Source: Burkholderiales bacterium (GTDB lineage Bacteria; Pseudomonadota; Gammaproteobacteria; Burkholderiales; SG8-41). Taken from it: a stretch of 64,000 nucleotides of DNA. Positions 53,025 through 61,682 of this stretch are shown here, in pieces. The number at the start of each line of letters is the position of its first letter. The first letter of the stretch is position 1. The translations under genes and the position numbers were made by a program. The notes beneath the pieces are model-generated. The model made no database searches. It was not told the origin of the DNA and was given only the letters and a program-made list of their open reading frames with translations. The DNA lies in NCBI GenBank assembly GCA_019634975.1, contig JAHCAI010000002.1:186001-250000 (forward strand). Direction: 5' to 3'.

Positions 53025-54835
53025 GGTGCGGGCTTGGGTGCGGGCGCGGCGGACTCGGCTTGGGGCAGGAAGCGCTGGAAGAACTTCAGCTCATCGCTGT
53101 CCAGCGAGGGGTTGGGCACCACGGTGGGACGCAGGAAAATGACCAGTTCGCTCTTGCTCACGCGCTCGTCGCGGAAACGGAACAGTTCGCCGAGATCGCC
53201 GACCCTGTCGGCACCCGGCAGCTGCTCCCGGTTGCGCTGCACATTGTCCTGCATCAGGCCGCCGAGGATGATCGTCTGGCCGTTGCCGATCTGCAGCACG
53301 GATTCCATTTCACGCACCTGGATTTCCGGCACCGGGTTGGCCACGCAGTTCGTGCGGTTGGCATCGCAGAGGCTCGGGTTCGGGTCGTTGCGGAAGCGCA
53401 GGAAGCGCGAGATCGTCGGCCTCACGGTGAGCAGCACGCGCCCGTCGTCGTTGACCTGGGGGGTGACGCCCATCACCACACCCAGGGCCACCGTCTTCGC
53501 CGTGGAGTTGAAGGTTGTCGAGGCCACGCCCTGGGTGGTGTTGGACTGCGCCTGGATTTCGAAATAGACGAGGTTGTCCACGGCCTTGAGCAGCGCGGTC
53601 TGGTTGTTGAGCACCATCAGCTTCGGGCTGGACAGCACGCGGGTGTTGCCGAATTCCTGCAGCAGCTTGACGGTGGCGTTGAAGTTGCCGACATCGGAGT
53701 TCGGATTGGTGTAGCCCATCTGGAAGAAATTGGCGCCGAGCTGGGACAGTCCGGTGCCGAAGCCGCGCAGCAGCTGCTGGCTGAAGGAGAGCCCGCCGCT
53801 GACCGGCAGGCGGCTCCAGTCGATGCCGCCCTGGTAGGCGTCCGACAGGTTCACTTCGACGATGGTCGCCTCGATCAGCACCTGGCGCTGGGCGCCGCGC
53901 TCGACCTTGGTCAGGTAATCACTGACCAGCTGGTGCTGTTTTTCGGTGCCGTTGACAGTGATTGTGCCTGCGACCGGGTTGACAATCACGTCATCCGGCA
54001 GCAGCGAGGCCGAAACAGCCTGTGATCCGGCGAGGCCCCCCATGGAGCTGGCCAGTGCAGGCGCCGACTGGCCGGCCTTGCTCGCGGCCTCGATCTGCTT
54101 CGTGCGCAGTTCCTGCTCCTGCTTGATCAGTTCGAGCCGGTCCTGCCGGGCCTGGGCCGACTGGCTCTGCTTCATCGAGGAATTCAGGATCGAGCGCACC
54201 GACTGTTCCAGCAGTTTCCAGAAATCCGAGTTCGATGTCGTGGTCACCGTCGTGCTCGAGGTATTGCCGGCACCCGAAGCGCCGCCGCCCTGGCCGCCCT
54301 GCTGTCCGGTGGTCGCCAGCTGTCCCGAGGCGCCGGTAGTCGAATTGGTCGTGCGCTGGATGTTGACGTAGTTGACGACGTAGGTCCTGATGTAGGGCGT
54401 GTCCGGCGACACGATCAGGGTATTGCCCTTGATCTCGTAGCGCATGTCGACCTGCCGCGAAATGCGCTCGAGGATTGCCGGCAGCGTTTCGTTGATGGCG
54501 TTCAGGCTGACGAGGCCGCCGAGTGCGGGGTGGATGTCGATGTTCTGCTTGGTGTCCCGCGCCAGCGCGACCAGCAGCTCCTTCACCGGCACCTCGTGCA
54601 CGACCACACTGTAAGTCTGCGGCTTGACCTGCGGCACCGGCGGGGGCACCAGCGTTGACACCCGTGCGGGGGGCGGAATGGCCGTGGTGGCCTGGGGTTT
54701 GGCCGCGGGGGCGGCGATATGTCCCTCGGACTGCGGCACGCTGGGGCGGATCTGCGCGCATCCGCCGATGGCGATCAGGCTGGCAGCAACGAAAGCCAGG
54801 GTTGTGGACCTTCGGTAAGGCCACCGCTCGGACAT
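53021..54835 (-). CDS. MshL-like outer-membrane secretin
   Basis: 604 residues from the ATG at 54835, chosen because AAGGGGAG lies 10 bases upstream and leaves a proper lipoprotein signal ending SLIAIGGCAQ. The frame continues to an ATG at 54913 that overlaps the preceding stop. STN domain (VPVKELLVALARDTKQNIDIHPALGGLVSLN), a Gly/Thr-rich loop with long coiled coil (about 225-265), and the secretin core VLIEATIVEVNLSDAYQGGIDWS, VLSSPKLMVLNNQTALLKAVDNLVYF, VGVTPQVNDDGRVLLTVRPTI, GNGQTIILGGLMQDN. Forms the outer-membrane pore. Confidence 0.9.
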   Translation of the reverse strand: MSERWPYRRSTTLAFVAASLIAIGGCAQIRPSVPQSEGHIAAPAAKPQATTAIPPPARVSTLVPPPVPQVKPQTYSVVVHEVPVKELLVALARDTKQNIDIHPALGGLVSLNAINETLPAILERISRQVDMRYEIKGNTLIVSPDTPYIRTYVVNYVNIQRTTNSTTGASGQLATTGQQGGQGGGASGAGNTSSTTVTTTSNSDFWKLLEQSVRSILNSSMKQSQSAQARQDRLELIKQEQELRTKQIEAASKAGQSAPALASSMGGLAGSQAVSASLLPDDVIVNPVAGTITVNGTEKQHQLVSDYLTKVERGAQRQVLIEATIVEVNLSDAYQGGIDWSRLPVSGGLSFSQQLLRGFGTGLSQLGANFFQMGYTNPNSDVGNFNATVKLLQEFGNTRVLSSPKLMVLNNQTALLKAVDNLVYFEIQAQSNTTQGVASTTFNSTAKTVALGVVMGVTPQVNDDGRVLLTVRPTISRFLRFRNDPNPSLCDANRTNCVANPVPEIQVREMESVLQIGNGQTIILGGLMQDNVQRNREQLPGADRVGDLGELFRFRDERVSKSELVIFLRPTVVPNPSLDSDELKFFQRFLPQAESAAPAPKPAP

Positions 54836-54909
54836 TTTGATCATTCTCCCCTTGCTTCCGGGTGTTTTCAGTTGAGCCTGTCCTGCGGATTCCTGAGGTT
54901 GTCTCTGCT

Positions 54910-56367
54910 TCATGGCGCCTTCAGGTCCCGGACTTCAGCCTTGATCCCCTGCACGGTGCGCAGCAACGGCCGGTAAGCCTTCAGCGATGACGGCAATTTT
55001 GCCATTGCTGCCCGGGCTTCGCCGGGGCCGTCGAAACTGCCCCAGACCACGTTCAGAGCCGGCACACCTTTTGCAATCGTACGATACACAAAAAGACTAT
55101 TAATTTCAACGAGGTTAGAGATAATTTTGAGGTGATTGTTCAGCTGTGGATCGTCGTCCGAACTCATCAGCTGGATGGTGTAGGTCTTGGGGTTGGCGCT
55201 TTCCAGCCAGGCCTCCGTTGCCGCCAGCCGCGCTTCGAGCAGGCTGCCGGCGGCGCGGGGCGCTTCGACTGTCGGTTTGGCGGGTTCCGTCGCTGCCGGT
55301 GCAGGTTCGGCTCGCGCCACCTCTTCTCTATAAGTATTTGTTTTTAAATCACTTTTTTCTTGCTGTTCGACAGGTGCCGGCTGCGGTTCGGCCGGGACTG
55401 CGGCCGGCGTCTGCACCGGCGCGGCGGCGGGGGCAGCCGGCGGCGGCGGGCGCCGGTGATCGAGCAGCGCAAAAATGGCCGCACCGGCGGCCATGCCGGC
55501 GAGCACCAGCAGCGTGCCCCGGACCCAGCGCGGTCCGGCCGGCGCCGGGCCCTCGATGCGCGCGAATTCACTGTCGCGCACCGCGGCGTCGATGTGTTTC
55601 TTGCGGATGCTGTGGGTGTTCTCGGAGAAGGCGGCGAGCAGCGCCTTGTCGGTGATCAGGTTGATGCGTCGGGTCAGGCCGCCGGAGATGCGTGCGATGT
55701 CGCGCACGATGCCCTCGCTGAACAGGTCCGGTCCGCGGTAGCCGGCGGCGCGCAGGCGGAACATCAGGTATTCGCGGGTCTCCGCTGCGGTCAGCGGTTC
55801 CAGCCGGAAGCTGTGGGTGATGCGCTCCTTCAGCTGGCGGATGCTGTTCTCGCGCAGGTTGTCGTCGAGCTCGGGCTGGCCGAAGAGCACGATCTGCAGC
55901 AGCTTGTCGGACTTGGTTTCGAGGTTGGACAGCAGGCGGATCTCCTCCAGGGTGGCGATCGGCATGCCCTGGGACTCCTCGACAAAGAGCACCACGCGCC
56001 TGCCTTCGGCGTGGCGCTTCAGCAGGTGCTCCTGGATCGCATGCATCACTGCCAGCCGGCTGGCTTCGCGCGGCACGTCGAGCTGCAGCTCGAAGGCGAT
56101 TGCATGCAGGATCTCCTCGGGGGAAACACTGGGATTCGCGAGGTAGATGGTTTCCACGTTCGCGGGCAGCCGCGCCTGCAGCATGCTGCAGAGCATCGTC
56201 TTGCCGCTGCCGACCTCGCCGGTGACCTTGACGATGCCCTCGCCCTGGGTGATGGCGTAGATCAGCGCCTCGAGGATGGGGCCGCGGTTGCCGCCGCCGA
56301 AGAAGAAATCGGTGTTCGGGGTGATCTTGAACGGCGCCTCGCTGAGGCCGAAGTGTTCGTAATACAT
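54910..56367 (-). CDS. MshM/ExeA-like AAA ATPase with C-terminal SPOR-like domain
   Basis: 485 residues. MYYEHFGLSEAPFKITPNTDFFFGGG is the ExeA/MshM start. Walker A GEVGSGKTMLC, Walker B VVLFVEESQGM, sensor LLQIVLFGQPELDD, and ISGGLTRRINLITDKALLAAF. A membrane helix (about 285-303) follows, then a Pro/Ala-rich linker and a C-terminal region YTIQLMSSDD...VYRTIAKGVPALNVVWGSFDGPGEARAAMAKLP, typical of SPOR peptidoglycan-binding domains. ExeA in Aeromonas likewise binds peptidoglycan to help place the secretin. An AT-rich motif copy (55329-55359) codes for SDLKTNTYR in the linker. Confidence 0.85.
   Translation of the reverse strand: MYYEHFGLSEAPFKITPNTDFFFGGGNRGPILEALIYAITQGEGIVKVTGEVGSGKTMLCSMLQARLPANVETIYLANPSVSPEEILHAIAFELQLDVPREASRLAVMHAIQEHLLKRHAEGRRVVLFVEESQGMPIATLEEIRLLSNLETKSDKLLQIVLFGQPELDDNLRENSIRQLKERITHSFRLEPLTAAETREYLMFRLRAAGYRGPDLFSEGIVRDIARISGGLTRRINLITDKALLAAFSENTHSIRKKHIDAAVRDSEFARIEGPAPAGPRWVRGTLLVLAGMAAGAAIFALLDHRRPPPPAAPAAAPVQTPAAVPAEPQPAPVEQQEKSDLKTNTYREEVARAEPAPAATEPAKPTVEAPRAAGSLLEARLAATEAWLESANPKTYTIQLMSSDDDPQLNNHLKIISNLVEINSLFVYRTIAKGVPALNVVWGSFDGPGEARAAMAKLPSSLKAYRPLLRTVQGIKAEVRDLKAP
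55329..55359 (+). repeat. Dispersed AT-rich motif, copy C (inside the mshM-like gene)
   Basis: Contains the exact core AAGTATTTGTTTTTA (55333-55347), then AATCACTTTTTT. It is antisense to the gene and in frame, coding for EKSDLKTNTYR in a disordered linker. Flanking codons are GC-rich Pro/Ala codons. Confidence 0.75.
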
Positions 56368-56370
56368 CGC

Positions 56371-57798
56371 TTACCTGGCCTCGTCCGCACCCTCGCGGGT
56401 CTGCATGCGGCTGTAGAGCGTCGTGCGGTGCACGCCCAGCCGCTTCGCGGCCTGTGACAGGTTGCCGTTGGTCAGCGCCAGCGCGGCTTCGATGAATGCG
56501 CCTTCCCAGCGCTTGAGCACGTCGTCGAGCCGGAAATCGGGGTCGGCTTCGAGCTGGCGGCGCGCCGAGTCGAGCAGCACGCTCTCGTCGGCCAGCGCCG
56601 GCATGCCGGTGCCGCCCGGGGCGAGGCTCTCGCGGTCGAGCTCGGTCTGCAGCAGGTCCGGCGTGATGCGGGTGCCGGCGTACTTGGTGCACAGGCGGAT
56701 GACGATGTTGCGCAGCTCGCGGACATTGCCGGGGAAGGTGTAGTCGCGCCACAGGCGCAGCGCATCATTGTCGAGTTCCACCGGCTGCGCGCCGATCTGC
56801 CTGGCGTAGAACTGGCGGAAATGGTCGAGCAGCAGCAGCTTGTCGTCGCCGAGGTCGCGCAGCGACGGCATGCCGATGGTGAACACCGACAGCCGGTGGT
56901 AGAGGTCTGCGCGAAAGCGGCCGTGGCGGACTTCGCTGCGCAAATCGCGGTTGGTCGCGGCGACGACGCGGGCATTGGATACCCGGCTCTGGGTTTCGCC
57001 GACGCGCTGGAATTCGCCGTTCTCAAGCACCCGCAGCAGCTTCGCCTGCAGTTCCAGCGGCAGCTCGCCGACTTCATCGAGGAACAGCGTCGAGTCGACC
57101 GCATCCTCGAAATAGCCGGCGCGCGCGCTGTTGGCGCCGGTGAACGCGCCCTTGGCGTAGCCGAAAAGGGTGGGCTCGACCAGCGTCGGCGAAATCGCCG
57201 CGCAGTTCAGCGCGAGGAAGGGCTTGCCCGCGCGCCGGCTTTGCCGGTGCAGCGCCTGCGCAACGAGTTCCTTGCCGCTGCCGGATTCACCCTCGATCAG
57301 CACCGGGAAGGGGGCGTCGGAAAATTGCGTGATCTGCTCGCGCAGCTTCTGCATCGGGGGGCTGTTGCCGAGCAGGCCGGAGGCGGGAACGCCGGTTTCG
57401 GCCGCGGTGACACTCAGCGCCTGCAGCAGCTGGGCCTTCAGCCGCGCCGGATCGGCCGGCTTGGCGACGAAGTCGATGGCGCCCAGGGTTCGGGCGTGGC
57501 GCGCGTTGGCTTCATCGTTCTGGCCGGAGAGCACGATGATTTTCATCTCCGGCGCCGCCGCGATCAGCTCGGCGATCAGCTGGAAGCCCTCGTCAGGACG
57601 ATGCGGGCGCGGCGGCAGGCCGAGATCGATCAGCGCGAGCTGCGGCGGACGGTCCATCTGCCGCAGCAGCGCCTTGGCGTGGGGGCGCGACTCCGCGGTG
57701 CTTACGGCGAAGTCGCCGCCCAGCACATAGGACAGCGTGTCGGCGATCGCGGGATCGTCGTCGACGATCAGCAGTTCGGGTTTTGCCGGGTCGGTCAT
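56371..57798 (-). CDS. Sigma-54-dependent response regulator of the MSHA-like cluster (PrsR/PilR type)
   Basis: 475 residues. Receiver (about 1-130) with phospho-acceptor Asp58 in [11 protein letters not shown] and Lys in [11 protein letters not shown]+ domain: [21 protein letters not shown] loop, [50 protein letters not shown] Fis-type helix-turn-helix [22 protein letters not shown] is C-terminal. The receiver carries an insertion after the Asp (RPHRPDEG), as in PrsR-type regulators. The cognate kinase is probably the one at 42380. It is the first gene of the MSHA-like operon, 3 bases ahead of the mshM-like gene. Confidence 0.88.
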   Translation of the reverse strand: MTDPAKPELLIVDDDPAIADTLSYVLGGDFAVSTAESRPHAKALLRQMDRPPQLALIDLGLPPRPHRPDEGFQLIAELIAAAPEMKIIVLSGQNDEANARHARTLGAIDFVAKPADPARLKAQLLQALSVTAAETGVPASGLLGNSPPMQKLREQITQFSDAPFPVLIEGESGSGKELVAQALHRQSRRAGKPFLALNCAAISPTLVEPTLFGYAKGAFTGANSARAGYFEDAVDSTLFLDEVGELPLELQAKLLRVLENGEFQRVGETQSRVSNARVVAATNRDLRSEVRHGRFRADLYHRLSVFTIGMPSLRDLGDDKLLLLDHFRQFYARQIGAQPVELDNDALRLWRDYTFPGNVRELRNIVIRLCTKYAGTRITPDLLQTELDRESLAPGGTGMPALADESVLLDSARRQLEADPDFRLDDVLKRWEGAFIEAALALTNGNLSQAAKRLGVHRTTLYSRMQTREGADEAR

Positions 57799-57915
57799 GG
57801 CACGGCTCGCGTCATTGAGGACGCATCATCGGGTTGGTGGTAAGGCGCTGAAATGATTGGACATTGCGGTTCATTGTGCCAGATCGGCCATGGCGGCGAT
57901 ACGACGGCGGTGCTC

Positions 57916-58638
57916 CTATTGCGCAGCGACGCAGGCGAGGTAGGCCTGCTCCAGGTCGGCGGCGCCGTGGCGGCGGATGAATTCCGCGGGCGTTCCGGCA
58001 AACAGCAGGCGGCCGCGGTCGACGACGGCCATGCGCCCGCACATCTCGCCAACGTCATGCAGGGCATGCGTGGTCATCAGCACGGTCTTCCCGGACTCGT
58101 GCTGGCGGCGCAATTCCTGCTTCAGCAGCGCCCGTGCCTTGGGGTCGAGGCCGCTGGTCGGCTCGTCGAGGATCAGCAGGTCCTTGTCCGAGAGCAGGCA
58201 GGCAGCGAGGCCGAGTTTCTGGGTCATGCCCTTGGAATAGGCGCGCGCCGGCTTGTCGAGGGCCGCGGCATCGAGCTCCAGTGCGGCCAGCATTGCCTGC
58301 GCCCGCCCCTCGTGGTACGGCCGCCGGTGCAGTTTGGCGAGGTAACGCAGGAAGTCGCGGCCGCTCAGGTAGTGGGGCGGGGTGAAGCGCTCGGGCAGGA
58401 AAGCGATGCGGCTTCGCGCCGCGGTCTCGCGGTGAGAGATGCCGAAGATCTCGACGCTGCCGGACTGGATGTCGCAGAAATCCAGCGCGCATTTGACCAG
58501 CGTGGTCTTGCCGGCGCCGTTGGCGCCGACCAGCCCGAAAAATTCACCGGTGGCGATGTCGAGCGACAGGTCGGCCAGCGCGACGGCCTTGCCATAGGAT
58601 TTGCACAGGCGGCTGATGTGCAATGCGGGCGCTGACAT
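57916..58638 (-). CDS. ABC transporter ATP-binding protein
   Basis: 240 residues. Walker A GANGAGKTT, Q-loop FLPERFTPPHYLSGRDFLRYLAKLHR, signature AYSKGMTQKLGLAACL, Walker B LLILDEPTSGLDP and H-loop TTHALHD. This is the NodI/CcmA-like subgroup that pairs with ABC-2 permeases. There is no permease beside it; the only candidate is at 41576-42343 across the pilus cluster. It lies 117 bases upstream of the regulator gene on the same strand, so it may be part of that transcript. Confidence 0.85.
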   Translation of the reverse strand: MSAPALHISRLCKSYGKAVALADLSLDIATGEFFGLVGANGAGKTTLVKCALDFCDIQSGSVEIFGISHRETAARSRIAFLPERFTPPHYLSGRDFLRYLAKLHRRPYHEGRAQAMLAALELDAAALDKPARAYSKGMTQKLGLAACLLSDKDLLILDEPTSGLDPKARALLKQELRRQHESGKTVLMTTHALHDVGEMCGRMAVVDRGRLLFAGTPAEFIRRHGAADLEQAYLACVAAQ

Positions 58639-58715
58639 GCGGCGTAACTTAGCCGAAACTCCCCCGGGGGTAAACAGCGCCCCGGCAGTGCCTGCCGCGG
58701 CCGGCGCGGGCGCCC

Positions 58716-58721
58716 TATAAT
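58716..58721 (+). promoter_or_regulatory. -10 element (TATAAT) 6 bases before the diiron-protein start
   Basis: TATAAT ends 6 bases before the ATG at 58728, so transcription should start at about the first base of the start codon. No ribosome-binding site precedes the ATG. This is the second such case in the window (see kdsD). Confidence 0.45.
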
Positions 58722-58727
58722 CGTCCC

Positions 58728-59579
58728 ATGCAAAACGCAGATCACGCGCTGCTCCGCCAGCTGTCCGAAAACAGCCAGCGCTACCGCGACCCGCTGGCGG
58801 CCGTGGACTGGACGCGGCTCGACCGCGAGGCCTGCTGGCTGCCGGAGCCGGCCCTGTCGCTGTACGGCCTTGCCGCCTGGGACGACCTTGCCCCCGATGT
58901 GCGGCGGCGGCTGTCGCAGTACGAATTCATCAACGTCATGCATGCCGGCCTGTGGCTGGAGCGCGTGTTCATGCAGCGCCTGACGCGGCGGCTGTCATCG
59001 CGGCTGGCGCGCGCCGAGTACGAGTATTTCCTGCACGAGATGCGCGAGGAGTCCGGCCACAGCCTGATGTTCCTGCGCGCGATCGAGGCCGCGCGACTGC
59101 CGGTGCCCGCGGAGGCCTGGCGTCCTCCCGCCCTGGCCGACTGGCTGGCGCGGCGGGCGCCGGCCGGTGGCGCGCTGTTCTGGGCGGCGACGGTGGTTGC
59201 CGAGGATGTACCGGACAAGTTCAACCGCCACCTGCGCGGGCTCGACGGTGTCAATCCGGCGGTGCGCGACATCTGCACCGTGCATTGCATCGACGAGGCA
59301 CGCCATATCGCGGCGGCACGCGCACAGCTCGAGGCGGCACTGCAGGACCTGCCGCGCGCGCTGCTGCCCCTGCTGAGCCCGCTGCTGCGGCTGCTGGTGC
59401 GACAGTACGCGCGGGTGTTTTACGCGCCGCCGGCGCAGTTCTACGAGTTGTCGGGATTGCCGCATGGCGAACGCTGGCGGCGGATGGCCCTGCGCAATCC
59501 GGTGCGCCAGTCCTTCGTGCGCGAACGCCTGGCGCCGACACTGCATCTGCTCGAAAGCTACGGCTTCAGGCTGCAGTAG
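58728..59579 (+). CDS. AurF-like diiron (ferritin-like) oxygenase
   Basis: 283 residues, all helical. The metal ligands of the AurF family are seen in order: Glu of FINVMHAGLWLERVF, E-x2-x-H in EMREESGHSLMFLRAIE, Glu of VVAEDVPDKF, and H-x(3)-E-x2-H in VHCIDEARHIAAAR. AurF oxidises an aryl amine to a nitro group, and relatives act on other amines or lipids, so the substrate is unknown. It converges with the epimerase-like gene with a 14-base overlap of stops. Together with the luciferase-like gene it could form a small oxidative module. Confidence 0.75.
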   Translation: MQNADHALLRQLSENSQRYRDPLAAVDWTRLDREACWLPEPALSLYGLAAWDDLAPDVRRRLSQYEFINVMHAGLWLERVFMQRLTRRLSSRLARAEYEYFLHEMREESGHSLMFLRAIEAARLPVPAEAWRPPALADWLARRAPAGGALFWAATVVAEDVPDKFNRHLRGLDGVNPAVRDICTVHCIDEARHIAAARAQLEAALQDLPRALLPLLSPLLRLLVRQYARVFYAPPAQFYELSGLPHGERWRRMALRNPVRQSFVRERLAPTLHLLESYGFRLQ

Positions 59580-60483
59580 CGTTGTTTGCGGCTGCGGTGG
59601 CTGCCAGCGCCTGCGCGGCGCCGTGCAGCGGTTTCCAGCCGAGTTCCTGTTCGGCGCGCCGGCAATCCAGCGTCAGCGTGTGGCGCAGCCCTTCCAGCCA
59701 GCCCGGCTCTCCGCCCCAGCCGCTCAGGCGATGCGCAAGGGCGAGGCCTGCGCGTGCGACCGGCGGCGGCAGCGGCAGACAGCGCCGGTGGCGCGCGCGC
59801 ATCACCGCGCGCAGGGTCCAGCACTCGCCTGCGGCGAGGTTGTAGGGGCCGCGCGCCTTGTCGAGCAGCAGGCTCGCAACGATGGCATCGGCAACGTCGT
59901 TCTCGTGCACGCACTGCAGCTCGGGCTGCGGATCGCCCAGCCGCAAATACAGCGGCAGGTCGAGGATCTGCCGCAGCACCGGCTGGGCATGCGGGCCGAG
60001 GATGACATGGGGGCGCAGGCGCACGCATTCCGGCACCGCGCGCGCGAGCTGCTGCTCGAGCTCGGCCTTGTGCAGACCGTAGCGGAAACCCGGCAGCGGC
60101 GCCAGCGCCGCCTGTTCATCGAGGTCGCGGCCGCTGCCGTACACCGCCGCGCTCGACAGGTGGACGATGCGCTTCACGCCCGCCGCCCGCGCGGCCTGCA
60201 GCAGCCCGAGGCTCGCATCGACATTGACCGCGCGCATCGCTGCCTCGCGCATGCGTCCGCGCAGCACTACATAGGCAAGGTGGACCAGCGCATCATGCCC
60301 CTGCAGCAGCTCGCCGACCCGGTCGTCGCGGAAATCCGCCCGCAATGCGCGGAATTTGGAGTGGGCAAAATGCGGCGGGCGCAGGTCGATGCCGGTGACT
60401 GCGGTGATCGCCGCCTCGGCGCACAGCCGCGGCAGCAGCGCATGGGCGAGGCTCGCGCTGGAACCGGTGAGGAGGACTTTCAC
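59566..60483 (-). CDS. NAD-dependent epimerase/dehydratase (extended SDR)
   Basis: 305 residues, GTG start overlapping the preceding stop. VKVLLTGSSASLAHALLPRLC (modified Gly-x-x-Gly-x-x-Gly NAD site), HLAYVV, active-site Ser in VHLSSAAVYGSGRD and the Y-x3-K motif as YGLHKAE. The Gly pattern GSSASLA departs from the usual GxxGxxG, so cofactor binding could be altered. The C-terminus is short (about 60 residues after NLAAGECWTL). The substrate is unknown; NDP-sugars, sterol-like compounds and aromatics are possibilities. Confidence 0.78.
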   Translation of the reverse strand: MKVLLTGSSASLAHALLPRLCAEAAITAVTGIDLRPPHFAHSKFRALRADFRDDRVGELLQGHDALVHLAYVVLRGRMREAAMRAVNVDASLGLLQAARAAGVKRIVHLSSAAVYGSGRDLDEQAALAPLPGFRYGLHKAELEQQLARAVPECVRLRPHVILGPHAQPVLRQILDLPLYLRLGDPQPELQCVHENDVADAIVASLLLDKARGPYNLAAGECWTLRAVMRARHRRCLPLPPPVARAGLALAHRLSGWGGEPGWLEGLRHTLTLDCRRAEQELGWKPLHGAAQALAATAAANNATAA

Positions 60484-61538
60484 GCGGCAGCCGCGAATGC
60501 CGGCATGACTTCGCGCGCGAACAGCGTCATCGACTCGCGCGTGGTGGCGCTGTCCAGGGCGCCGGCGCCGAAGGCGCAGAGGATGTGGGTGATGCCCGCG
60601 GCCTGGTATTTGCGCAGGCGGGCGATGCATTCGTCCGGCGTGCCGACCACGGTGAGGCCGGCGAAATCGGTGAGGCCAAGGTTGACGCCGAGCTTCATCA
60701 GGCTGCGGAAGCGGCCCAGCTCGTGCAGGTGTTCGTAACCGGGGTACAGCTTTTCCAGCACCGGCAGCGTGGTCCTGTAGAGCTCGCCGTAGAACCAGCG
60801 GAAGGCCTCGCGCGCCAGCGCCTGCGCGCGCGCGCCGTCGGCAAGGCACAGCACACCCAGAGTCATGCCCGCGCGCGGGGCTTCGGCGTGGGTCCACGCG
60901 CTGCGGTAACGCCGCAGATCCTGCTCGACCATGAACCAGGGCTTGAACGGGCCGGCAAGCACGCCGAGCCGCTGCGCCGCGGCCCAGTCCCAGGTCTCGG
61001 GGCTGACAGCGGCCGTCCACAGCGGCGGGTGCGGCTGCTGCACGGCCCGCGGCACGAGGTCGAGGTCCTCGAATGCGTAATGCCTGCCGCGGTGGGTCAT
61101 TGAACCCGGCCGGAACGACGCGCGCAGCACGGCAAGCCCCTCGTCGACCAGGGCGCGGCTCTCGGCCATGTCGCCGTTGAACACGGCGTACTCAAGCGGG
61201 GAAAAACCGCGGCCGATGCCGACTTCGAGCCGCCCGCCCGACAGCACGTCGAGTGTCGCGACGCGTTCGGCGACGTGCAGCGGATGATGCAGCGGCAGCG
61301 GGATGATCGCGTGGCCGAGGCGGATGCGCCGGGTGCGCGCAGCGGCGGCACCGAGCAGGATCTCGGGCTTGGAGACGTGCGAGTAGGCGCGCATGAAGTG
61401 GTGTTCGACCAGCCAGGCGCAGCCGTAGCCGAGTTGGTCGGCGAGCGCGAGCTCGTCGAGGACGTCGGCGTAGAGCGCAGTCTCGCTGCGCGTGTCGTAC
61501 GCGGGCAGGGCCAGTTCGTGGAAAAGGTCGAAGCGCAT
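60480..61538 (-). CDS. LLM-class flavin-dependent monooxygenase (luciferase-like)
   Basis: 352 residues from the ATG at 61538 (MRFDLFHELALPAYD); an ATG nine codons upstream is also possible. Bacterial-luciferase fold: ALADQLGYGCAWLVEHHFMRAYSHVSKPEILLGAAAARTRRIRLGHAIIPLPLHHPLHVAERVATLDVLSGGRLEVGIGRGF is the signature region. C-terminal VVGTPDECIARLRKYQAAGITHILCAF. Uses reduced FMN from a separate reductase. Translationally coupled to the epimerase-like gene (GTGA). Confidence 0.85.
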   Translation of the reverse strand: MRFDLFHELALPAYDTRSETALYADVLDELALADQLGYGCAWLVEHHFMRAYSHVSKPEILLGAAAARTRRIRLGHAIIPLPLHHPLHVAERVATLDVLSGGRLEVGIGRGFSPLEYAVFNGDMAESRALVDEGLAVLRASFRPGSMTHRGRHYAFEDLDLVPRAVQQPHPPLWTAAVSPETWDWAAAQRLGVLAGPFKPWFMVEQDLRRYRSAWTHAEAPRAGMTLGVLCLADGARAQALAREAFRWFYGELYRTTLPVLEKLYPGYEHLHELGRFRSLMKLGVNLGLTDFAGLTVVGTPDECIARLRKYQAAGITHILCAFGAGALDSATTRESMTLFAREVMPAFAAAA

Positions 61539-61682
61539 GGGGGAAGGGCTTGCTCGTGCACGCATGATGCCAGCCGCGGCCGGTGCCGGCCAAGCCGGCG
61601 GCGCAATTCCGGCGCCGGTTGGGCGGGCTGCCGTTCTCGTTTAAAATCGGCGCTTTACCCGCAGCAGCAGAGCGCCCAGTCC

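Noticed and set aside
55080..55140. Second AT-rich segment in the mshM-like gene
   Set aside because: It encodes conserved SPOR-like residues (NLVEINSLFVYRT) and does not match the dispersed motif.
57865..57881. Sigma-54-like sequence TGGCACAATGAACCGCA upstream of the response regulator (minus strand)
   Set aside because: GG and GC are 11 bases apart instead of the required 10, so it is unlikely to work as an RpoN promoter.
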